Of a stretch of 37,816 bases of DNA, positions 28,200 through 35,995 are shown in pieces. Numbering within the stretch: the stretch's first letter is position 1; the number at the start of each line of letters is the position of its first letter. The notes under the pieces are model-generated. The model saw only the letters and a list, made by a program, of their open reading frames with translations, did no database searches and was not told the origin of the DNA. Both the position numbers and the translations under genes were made by a program. Location of the stretch: the NCBI GenBank assembly GCA_021778125.1, contig JAJYCT010000011.1, positions 1-37,816 of the forward strand, given 5' to 3'. This DNA comes from Myxococcales bacterium (lineage in GTDB: Bacteria > Myxococcota_A > Polyangia > Polyangiales > Polyangiaceae).

Positions 28200-28950
28200 G
28201 GCCGCTCGGATGCTGCGCGCGGGTGCCCGTCCCGAGTCCGCCCGAAGGTCGCTCCGGCTATCGCTGCAGAACGTCTACGAGACGTTCGAGATCTCCGTCC
28301 CGACGGTCGTCGAGGCGCTGCAGGGGCGGGTGACCAAGGCCCTCTGCGACGCGCGCCTCACGCGCTGGGCGCACCACGTGATCGAGAACGCCGGCATCGA
28401 CCTCGAGGTGGTGGGCCGAAAGAACCTCGCGCCCGGCGAGACGTACCTGGTGATGAGCAACCACCAGTCGCTCTACGACATCCCGGTCCTCTTCTCGGTC
28501 ATCGGCGCGAACATCCGGATGGTCACGAAGAAGGAGCTCTTCCACGTGCCCGTCTTCGGCGCCGCGCTGGCCGCGGCGGGGTTCATCTCGATCGATCGCA
28601 GCAACCGGCACACGGCCATCCGGAGCCTGGAGGGCGCGCGCGCCCTGCTGGCCAGCGGCACGCACGTGTGGATCGCGCCCGAGGGCACGCGCAGCCGCAC
28701 GGGCCAGCTCCTGCCGTTCAAGAAGGGCGCGTTCTACCTCGCGCTCGAGGCGGGCCTGCCGATCCTGCCGGTGACGCTCGTGGGCACGCGCGACGCGCTG
28801 CCGGCCAAGGGGGTACGCTCGAGCGCCGGGGCCCGCGTGTGCGTGACGATCCATCCTCCCATCGATCCCCGGCCCTTCGCCGAGATGGGCAAGAAGGGGC
28901 GCGACCCCCTGATGGCCCACCTGCGCGCGGTGCTGGAGAGCGCGCTTTGA
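28189..28950 (+). CDS. 1-acyl-sn-glycerol-3-phosphate acyltransferase (PlsC family)
   Basis: A 253-residue PlsC-type acyltransferase that would convert lysophosphatidic acid to phosphatidic acid at the cytoplasmic membrane. Motif I is NHQSLYD (91-97, the HX4D catalytic pair), motif II lies around KKELFHVPVFG (114-124) and ISIDR (133-137), motif III is PEGTRSRTG (164-172), and motif IV is LPILPVTLVGT. I start at GTG 28189 because an AGGGGGG ribosome site lies seven bases upstream; ATG 28210 is an alternative. It diverges from the giant TPR gene across ~200 bp. Its TGA stop overlaps the TTG start of the lipid-kinase gene, so the two are coupled and work on neighbouring steps of phospholipid metabolism. 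Confidence 0.9.
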   Translation: MIREAARMLRAGARPESARRSLRLSLQNVYETFEISVPTVVEALQGRVTKALCDARLTRWAHHVIENAGIDLEVVGRKNLAPGETYLVMSNHQSLYDIPVLFSVIGANIRMVTKKELFHVPVFGAALAAAGFISIDRSNRHTAIRSLEGARALLASGTHVWIAPEGTRSRTGQLLPFKKGAFYLALEAGLPILPVTLVGTRDALPAKGVRSSAGARVCVTIHPPIDPRPFAEMGKKGRDPLMAHLRAVLESAL

Positions 28951-29996
28951 GCGCGGCGGCGCCCTCGCGGTGGCCGGGGCCCACCGCGTCGGGGCCCGCG
29001 GGCTCGGGCCTCGCCATCCTCGTCAACGCCAACGCCAAGCGAGGCGGGCGGCGCGTCGCGGTGCAGATCGCGCGCGCGCTCCCGGGCGCGAGCGTCCGGC
29101 TGACCCGCTCGCAGGGCGAGATCGAAGCGTGGCTGCGGACGCTGGCCCGGCCGCGCGCGATCCTCGCCGCGGGCGGTGACGGGACCGCCGTGGCGCTCGT
29201 CAACGCCATGGCGCGCGTCGCCGGCGACGCCCCCCTGCCCGTGCTCGGCGTGCTGCCGCTCGGGACGGGCAACGGCTGGGCGCACGCGCTCGGCGCCCCG
29301 AAGCTCCACGCGTGCCTCGACCTGCTCGCGGCGACCCCCGACGCGCTGCCCACGCGCCGCTACGGGCTCTTCGACGTCGAGGGGACGCTCGCCCACTTCG
29401 CGGGGACCGGCTGGGACGCGATGATCCTCGACGACTACAGGAGGCAGCTCGCCGCCAGCCGCGGCCCCGGACGCCACCTGTCCAAGAGCGTCTACGGCTA
29501 CCTCTCGGCCACGATCCTGCGGACGGTGCCCAAGGTGGCGCTCTTCGGCAACCCGCGGGTACTCGTCGAGAACTTCGGCGAGCGGGTCTTCCGCATCGAC
29601 GCCCACGGCACGCCGGCGCCGATGGACGGCGTGACGCGCGGCGCGGTGCTTTACGACGGCCCGTGCGGCGGCGCGTCGGTCGGGACGTGCCCCGAGTTTG
29701 GCTACCACTTCAAGGCGTTCCCGTTCGCCGAGCGGATGCCGGGCCTGTTCAACCTGCGCATCTTCGACCGCGGGGCCGCCGGCGCCGTCGTGGCGATCCC
29801 CGGCCTCTGGCGGGGCAAGCACCCGCTGCGGGGCATGAACGACTGGTTCGCCGAGCACGTGCGCCTGACGTTCTCGCGCGCCGTGCCGCTGCAGATCGGC
29901 GGGGACGCGTGCGGCATGCGCCGGACGGTCGAGTACCGCGCGGCGCCGCGGCCACTACCCGTGGTCGACTGGCGCCGCCTGCTCTGCCTGCGCTGA
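28947..29996 (+). CDS. Diacylglycerol kinase-family lipid kinase
   Basis: A 349-residue DAGK catalytic-domain protein (DgkB/YegS/sphingosine-kinase fold). The N-terminal nucleotide loop is LAILVNANAKRGGRR (22-36), the GGDGT motif is at 76-80, and LPLGTGNGWAHALG (103-116) completes the ATP site. The C-terminal beta-rich domain ends with LQIGGDACG, which matches the family's late QxDG/E element. It would phosphorylate diacylglycerol or a related lipid, feeding phosphatidic acid, or act on long-chain-base or ceramide-like lipids. The start is inferred as TTG at 28947 (TTGA overlap with the acyltransferase stop, GGAG eight bases upstream), since no ATG or GTG precedes the conserved loop in a suitable place. 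It converges with the next gene, with 11 bp between stops. Confidence 0.87.
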   Translation: MSAAAPSRWPGPTASGPAGSGLAILVNANAKRGGRRVAVQIARALPGASVRLTRSQGEIEAWLRTLARPRAILAAGGDGTAVALVNAMARVAGDAPLPVLGVLPLGTGNGWAHALGAPKLHACLDLLAATPDALPTRRYGLFDVEGTLAHFAGTGWDAMILDDYRRQLAASRGPGRHLSKSVYGYLSATILRTVPKVALFGNPRVLVENFGERVFRIDAHGTPAPMDGVTRGAVLYDGPCGGASVGTCPEFGYHFKAFPFAERMPGLFNLRIFDRGAAGAVVAIPGLWRGKHPLRGMNDWFAEHVRLTFSRAVPLQIGGDACGMRRTVEYRAAPRPLPVVDWRRLLCLR

Positions 29997-30007
29997 GCGG
30001 GAGGGCC

Positions 30008-30577
30008 TTAGAACGAGGCGTGGACGACGGGGAGCATGAAGGACGGGGCGCTCTGCAGCTTCGCCTGCACCGTCTTGGAGACGACGTCGTTGCGGGCGTC
30101 GTCGGCCGGCGCGGGGCGATCGGTCGTCTGGGCGCCGGACGCCTGGCCGTTGCCCCAGAGGAGCGACCCGCCGTAGATGCCCGCGACCACGCCCGCCACG
30201 ATCAACGTGGTGCCCACGAAGTAAAGCGTGGAGCGCGTGTTGTCGGTCTGGCCCGAGTCGCCGGGCCCGCCCATACCGGCGACGGTGCCGGAGTTGGCCC
30301 CGACGATGTCGACGATGATGCCGCCGATCGTCAGCGCGCCGCCGGCGCCGAGCAGGATCCAGCCGGTGTCCTTCGTGTCCGCCTTGACCTCGGGCGTCGT
30401 GGTGACGGTGCCCGACGCGGAGGCCGACGAAGCGCCCGCCGCAGCGGTCGACGGCGTGCTCGCCGCAGCGGCCGGCGGCGCGTCGGACGCGGCCGGCGTG
30501 TCCGCGAACGCGGGGCTGGAAAGGAGCGTGAGCTGGGCGCTCGCGACGAGAGCGAGACCGAGACCGGCTTTGCGCAT
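30008..30577 (-). CDS. Exported/membrane protein of unknown function
   Basis: A 189-residue protein I do not recognise. It has a signal peptide (residues 1-25, ending SSPAFA-D), a low-complexity Ala/Ser/Thr/Pro stretch (26-60), and two strongly hydrophobic segments (about 73-94, Gly/Ile-rich, and 118-141) separated by a Gly/Asp/Ser-rich loop. A polar tail ends in PVVHASF. The ATG at 30577 has a good GGAGGG ribosome site. It lies 125 bp downstream of the acyl-CoA synthetase gene on the same strand, behind a hairpin, so it may have its own promoter. The layout resembles small myxobacterial envelope proteins with two C-terminal membrane spans, but no function can be assigned. Confidence 0.7.
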   Translation of the reverse strand: MRKAGLGLALVASAQLTLLSSPAFADTPAASDAPPAAAASTPSTAAAGASSASASGTVTTTPEVKADTKDTGWILLGAGGALTIGGIIVDIVGANSGTVAGMGGPGDSGQTDNTRSTLYFVGTTLIVAGVVAGIYGGSLLWGNGQASGAQTTDRPAPADDARNDVVSKTVQAKLQSAPSFMLPVVHASF

Positions 30578-30702
30578 CGAGATTCCCTCCGGAAAACGCG
30601 CGGAGAATGGCCGAAGAAGGCCCCCGAACGCCAGCTTTTTCGGCGGGACGTTGATCTGGAGCGGCCCGGGGGGGGCCAGGGGAGTGTACAAGCGGCCTCC
30701 TC

Positions 30703-32565
<1,863 letters not shown>

Positions 32566-32578
32566 GGGGGCTACGGCG

Positions 32579-32584
32579 AACGTA
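32579..32584 (-). promoter_or_regulatory. Possible -10 box (TACGTT) for the acyl-CoA synthetase gene
   Basis: On the minus strand TACGTT ends 13 bases before the ATG at 32565; the spacer is C-rich with no Shine-Dalgarno. It is one of several TAnnnT boxes placed close to start codons in this window. Weak evidence alone. Confidence 0.2.
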
Positions 32585-32714
32585 CACCCCGGCGGAACCG
32601 CGTGCATCCCTCGGGCGGGGCGGGCCTGGCGGAACCTCGACCTCGACCCGGTCCAGGGCCGAGCACAGCCGGTGGCTCCCGCGCCCCCCGCGCGCTATAC
32701 GGTCGCTCCTCGCC

Positions 32715-34151
32715 GTGGCCTTCCGCTTCCTCGTCCAGACGTTCGGCTGCCAGATGAACGTCCACGACTCCGACCGCATGGACGGCGTCCTGCGCGCCGC
32801 CGGCGGCACGCCGGTGCCGACCGCCGAGGAGGCCGATCTCATCGTCTTAAACACGTGCAGCGTGCGCGAGAAGGCCGAGCAGAAGCTGCGGAGCGAGGTC
32901 GGCAAGCTGGCCCCCCTCAAGCGCGCCCGGCCCGAGCTCGTGCTGGCCGTGGCCGGGTGCGTGGCGCAGCAGGAGGGCGAGAAGCTGCTCGAGCGCGTGC
33001 GCCACCTCGATCTGGTGATCGGCCCCGACAACATCGCCGAGCTGCCGGCGCTCGTCATGGAGCAGCTCGCGGGCGGGCCGCCCACCGCGCGCACCGTGTT
33101 CGACGTCGCCGCGCCGCGCTTCCTCACCGCGGCGCCCGCGCCCGGCCGCGCGCCGCCCGTGGCGCTGGTGACGACGATGAAGGGCTGCGACGAGCGCTGC
33201 TCGTTCTGCATCGTGCCGACCACGCGCGGGCCGGAGCGCTACCGGTCCGCGCGCGACGTCGTCGACGAGGTGCGCCGCTTCGTCGACGCTGGCTCGCGCG
33301 AGGTGCTGCTGCTCGGGCAGACCGTCGACAGCTTCCGCGATCCCGCGCTGCCACCGCCCGGGAGCGACGATCCCGACGAGACCCAGTTCCCGCACCTGCT
33401 GCGCGCGATCGCGCGCGACGTGCCGGCCCTCGCGCGTCTTCGCTACACGAGCCCCCACCCGCGGCACGCCACCGCGTCGCTCGCGCAGGCCCACGCCGAT
33501 CTCGACGTGCTCGCGCGCCACGTTCACCTGCCGGTGCAGTCGGGGAGCGACCGGGTGCTGCGCCGCATGATCCGCCGCTACACGAGGGCCGAGTACGTCG
33601 CGCGCGCGCGGCGCCTGGCCGCGGCCCGCCCGGGGATGACGCTGTCGACCGACGTCATCGTGGGCTTCCCCGGCGAGACCGACGACGACTTCGAGCAGAC
33701 GCTGTCGCTCGTGCGCGAGGTGGGCTTCGTCGCGCTCTTCGGCTTCAAGTACTCCCCTCGCCCGTCGACGCCCGCGCTGCGCCTGGGCGACGACGTGAGC
33801 GATCCGCAGAAGAGCGAGCGGCTCGCGCGCCTGTTCGAGGTCGTCGACGCCCAGGGCGCCGCGCACCTGGCCACGCTCGTCGGCACGCGCCAGCGCGTCC
33901 TGGTCGAGGGGGCGAGCAAGAGCGAGAAGGGCGACGGCCCAGCCACGCGCGTGCAGGGGCGCACCGACCGAAACGAGATCGTCCACGTCGAGGCCGAGGG
34001 AGCCGCCGAGGCTCTGGTCGGGCACCTGGTCGACGTGGAGATCGTCCGCGCGCACCGGCACTCGCTGCTCGGGCGGGCGACCGGGCCGCTGCCGCCCGCG
34101 GGCCCGCGCGCGAGGCGTTCGCTTCCGCTCGTCGCGCCGTCAGCGGAGTAG
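32715..34151 (+). CDS. miaB: tRNA-2-methylthio-N6-isopentenyladenosine synthase
   Basis: A 478-residue methylthiotransferase that adds the 2-methylthio group at A37 of tRNAs reading UNN codons. The N-terminal UPF0004 domain has FGCQMNVHDSDRM and NTCSVREKAEQK, with the third Cys in AVAGCVAQQ, binding one Fe-S cluster. The radical-SAM cluster is CDERCSFC (C158, C162, C165). YTSPHPRH and LPVQSGSDRVLRRM are MiaB-type motifs that separate it from RimO. A TRAM domain follows, then a ~30-residue Pro/Arg tail. GQTVDSF replaces the more common GQNVNSY. The start is GTG at 32715, fixed by the conserved N terminus; there is no ribosome site, and a TATAC sequence lies 14-19 bp upstream. Confidence 0.93.
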   Translation: MAFRFLVQTFGCQMNVHDSDRMDGVLRAAGGTPVPTAEEADLIVLNTCSVREKAEQKLRSEVGKLAPLKRARPELVLAVAGCVAQQEGEKLLERVRHLDLVIGPDNIAELPALVMEQLAGGPPTARTVFDVAAPRFLTAAPAPGRAPPVALVTTMKGCDERCSFCIVPTTRGPERYRSARDVVDEVRRFVDAGSREVLLLGQTVDSFRDPALPPPGSDDPDETQFPHLLRAIARDVPALARLRYTSPHPRHATASLAQAHADLDVLARHVHLPVQSGSDRVLRRMIRRYTRAEYVARARRLAAARPGMTLSTDVIVGFPGETDDDFEQTLSLVREVGFVALFGFKYSPRPSTPALRLGDDVSDPQKSERLARLFEVVDAQGAAHLATLVGTRQRVLVEGASKSEKGDGPATRVQGRTDRNEIVHVEAEGAAEALVGHLVDVEIVRAHRHSLLGRATGPLPPAGPRARRSLPLVAPSAE

Positions 34152-34203
34152 GCCGGGCGCGCGGGGACGCCGGCGCCCCCGCTTCCTTCGCGGCCGATGC
34201 GGT

Positions 34204-34223
34204 CGGGGACGGGGCCGTCCCCG
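34204..34223. terminator. Strong GC hairpin downstream of miaB
   Basis: CGGGGACG (34204-34211), a GGGC loop and CGTCCCCG (34216-34223) form a perfect 8-bp stem about 50 bases after the miaB stop, in the ~200-bp convergent region before the lipoprotein gene. There is no T-tract. A second GGGG/CCCC dyad around GCCGGC lies at about 34173-34190. I see no gene in 34152-34353. Confidence 0.4.
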
Positions 34224-34353
34224 GCTCCTCCGGGCGCAGAGGAGGCGCGCCGGTGCGGGGAGGAAGCGCGTTCGAGGCCTCGGACCGCGCGCGCAAGAGG
34301 CAGCGCAGGAGGATCAAGGGGTAGCGGCAGGCCCGGCGCGGCCCGGGGACCGC

Positions 34354-34905
34354 TCAGAGGTCCCCCGGCGCCAGCACGCCGGCCACCGCGAGCACCGACT
34401 GGCACGACGTCAGCGGGCAGGACGACCCGGCGCTCGGCGAGAACGAGTAGATGAGCGTCCCCTGCACCGTGTCGCCGGCGAACGTCGCGTTCAGCGCCGC
34501 CGACACCGTGTACGAGCACGCGCCGCTCGTGACCGTCGGCACGCTCGCGTCGATGGCCGCGGGCACGAGCGTGGCGGTCATCACGCCCGGCTGCAGGTAC
34601 CCGAGCGTCCCGGTGAGCGCGTCGGTGCCGACCAGCGAGGCGAGCAGGGCGCCCGGCGCCCCGCCCATCGTCAGCGTCGCGTTCTGCGGCGTCTGCGAAT
34701 CTTGCGTCACCGTCACGGGCACGCCGGAGGTCGCCGCGCCCTCGGCGAGCCCCTGGATCTGGCAGCCGTTGGCGCCCTCGACGACCCACGCCTGGTAGGC
34801 GCCCGCAAGCTGCGGGACGACGGCGGTCGACGCCGCGCTGCAGCCCGACGACAGGGCGGCCGCCGCGGACACGGCGAGGCCGGCGAGCAGTCCGCGGCGA
34901 GCCAT
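34354..34905 (-). CDS. Predicted lipoprotein of unknown function
   Basis: A 183-residue protein with a lipoprotein-type signal (MARRGLLAGLAVSAAAALSSGC, Cys22; the SSGC lipobox is acceptable though not ideal). The mature part is Ala/Thr/Ser/Gly-rich with alternating hydrophobic strands, suggesting a beta-rich secreted domain. Further Cys residues (in GANGCQ, GACSY, SSCPLTSCQ) could form disulfides in the periplasm. I do not recognise the family. The start at 34905 has CGGAG upstream, and a TAGCTT box nine bases before the ATG. It diverges from the RlpA-like gene across only 37 bp, so the two promoters must overlap. Confidence 0.7.
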   Translation of the reverse strand: MARRGLLAGLAVSAAAALSSGCSAASTAVVPQLAGAYQAWVVEGANGCQIQGLAEGAATSGVPVTVTQDSQTPQNATLTMGGAPGALLASLVGTDALTGTLGYLQPGVMTATLVPAAIDASVPTVTSGACSYTVSAALNATFAGDTVQGTLIYSFSPSAGSSCPLTSCQSVLAVAGVLAPGDL

Positions 34906-34914
34906 GGGGCTCCG

Positions 34915-34935
34915 AAGCTAGCATCAGGGTAGTCT
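34915..34935. promoter_or_regulatory. Back-to-back -10-like boxes between two lipoprotein genes
   Basis: In the 37-bp divergent gap, minus-strand TAGCTT (complement of 34915-34920) lies nine bases before the ATG at 34905. Plus-strand TAGTCT (34930-34935) lies seven bases before the ATG at 34943. With so little space, each gene's -35 region would have to lie inside the other gene's coding start. Confidence 0.3.
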
Positions 34936-34942
34936 GGGGGGG

Positions 34943-35389
34943 ATGCCGAAGCGCCCGGCCCCCCTCGCGCTGCTCGCGCTGCTGGCGCCGCCGGCGCTCG
35001 GCGCGTGCGCCCACCGGGCGGAGGGCCCCGGACCGCGCGCGCCCGCGACGTCGTTCGAGGGCACGCTCGAGGCCCCGGCGCCGCGCGCGGAGGTGCAGGA
35101 GGGCTACGCGACCTGGTACGGCGGCGCGCTGGCGGGCCACAAGACCGCGAGCGGAGAGCGCTTCGATCCGCGCCGGATGACCGCCGCCCACCGCACGCTG
35201 CCGCTCGGGACGTGGGTGGAGGTGACGCGCGTGGACACGGGCAAGACGGTGCGCGTGCGGATCAACGACCGGGGTCCGTTCGGCCACGCGGACCGGATCA
35301 TCGACCTGGCCCGGGCTGCGGCGGAGCGGATCGATCTGGTGAAGCAGGGCGTCGCGCGGGTGCAGGTGCGCGTCGTCGACGGGCCGTAG
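34943..35389 (+). CDS. RlpA-like lipoprotein (double-psi beta-barrel)
   Basis: A 148-residue predicted lipoprotein (lipobox LGAC, Cys22). After a Pro/Ala linker comes a complete RlpA-like double-psi beta-barrel: GYATWYGGALAGHKTASGERFD (54-75), AAHRTLPLGTWVEV (81-94) and VRINDRGPFGHADRIIDLA (105-123). E72, D75 and D109 match residues known to matter in RlpA lytic transglycosylases, which cleave denuded peptidoglycan strands at division sites. The SPOR domain that normally targets RlpA to the septum is missing, so septal recruitment would need another route. The start follows a run of Gs, with a TAGTCT box directly upstream. The 3' end converges with the carbonic-anhydrase-like gene (16 bp). 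Confidence 0.87.
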   Translation: MPKRPAPLALLALLAPPALGACAHRAEGPGPRAPATSFEGTLEAPAPRAEVQEGYATWYGGALAGHKTASGERFDPRRMTAAHRTLPLGTWVEVTRVDTGKTVRVRINDRGPFGHADRIIDLARAAAERIDLVKQGVARVQVRVVDGP

Positions 35390-35405
35390 CGGGTCGGCGT
35401 CGGCG

Positions 35406-35933
35406 TCACCCCACCCGCCGGCACCGGGTCCGGAAGTCGCGCGCGTACTCCACGTACAGCCTCGCGCCGTCGGCGATCGCCTCGCGATCCTTGTCGCTCG
35501 CGGGCCGCACGACGCGCGCCGGGCGGCCCATCACGAAGCTGCCGGGCGCGATGACCGTGCGCGGCGTCACGAGCGAGCCGGCCGCGATGAGCGTGTCGTC
35601 GCCGACCACCGCGCCGTCGAGGACGATGGCGCCGATGCCGACGAGCACGCGCGAGCCGAGCGTGCAGCCGTGGACGACCGCCGAGTGGCCGATCGTCACG
35701 TCGTCGCCGATCGTCGCGGCGGCCTTGCCCGCGTAGATGTGGATGACGGCGTTGTCCTGCACGTTGGTGCGGGCGCCGAGGCGGATCGGGTAGTAGTCGC
35801 CGCGCACGACGGCGCCGAACCAGACGGCCGCCTCGTCGCCGAGGTGGACGTCGCCGATGACGGTGGCGCTGTCGGCGACGAAGACGTCGCGTCCCAGGGT
35901 GGGGGCGACCCCGTTGAGCTCGTAGAGGGGCAT
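35406..35933 (-). CDS. Gamma-carbonic anhydrase-like hexapeptide protein
   Basis: A 175-residue left-handed beta-helix protein of the gamma-CA/YrdA/PaaY group. Hexapeptide-like turns run from VFVADSATVIGDVHLGDEAAVW to about residue 140, then a C-terminal helix. Three His that usually bind the metal are present: one in NVQDNAVIHI and two in IGHSAVVHG. RGDYYPIRLG and GIGAIVLDGAVVG are family signatures. It could be a CO2-hydrating enzyme or a related acyl-hydrolase-like protein; many members have no measured activity. I start at ATG 35933 (MPLYELNG); an in-frame ATG at 35948 is possible. It follows polA on the same strand after 62 bp. A TATGCT box lies ten bases before the chosen start. Confidence 0.87.
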   Translation of the reverse strand: MPLYELNGVAPTLGRDVFVADSATVIGDVHLGDEAAVWFGAVVRGDYYPIRLGARTNVQDNAVIHIYAGKAAATIGDDVTIGHSAVVHGCTLGSRVLVGIGAIVLDGAVVGDDTLIAAGSLVTPRTVIAPGSFVMGRPARVVRPASDKDREAIADGARLYVEYARDFRTRCRRVG

Positions 35934-35943
35934 GCGACGCCCG

Positions 35944-35949
35944 AGCATA
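35944..35949 (-). promoter_or_regulatory. Possible -10 box (TATGCT) for the gamma-CA-like gene
   Basis: On the minus strand TATGCT ends ten bases before the ATG at 35933, with no Shine-Dalgarno between. If it is the promoter, the upstream in-frame ATG (35948), which overlaps the box, cannot be the start used from this transcript. No good -35 is visible. Confidence 0.25.
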
Positions 35950-35995
35950 GGGCGGGCCCGCGCGCCCCGCTCGACCGCGCCCGCGACCTCGACTC

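Noticed and set aside
28668-29996. Longer start for the lipid kinase inside the upstream acyltransferase gene
   Set aside because: The extra 93 codons are a shadow of the acyltransferase frame (Arg/Gly-rich). The TTGA overlap with a well-placed GGAG explains the start better.
30008-30577. Outer-membrane beta-barrel identity, from the C-terminal Phe
   Set aside because: The protein has two Gly/Ile-rich helical membrane segments and no series of amphipathic strands; the final Phe alone is not evidence.
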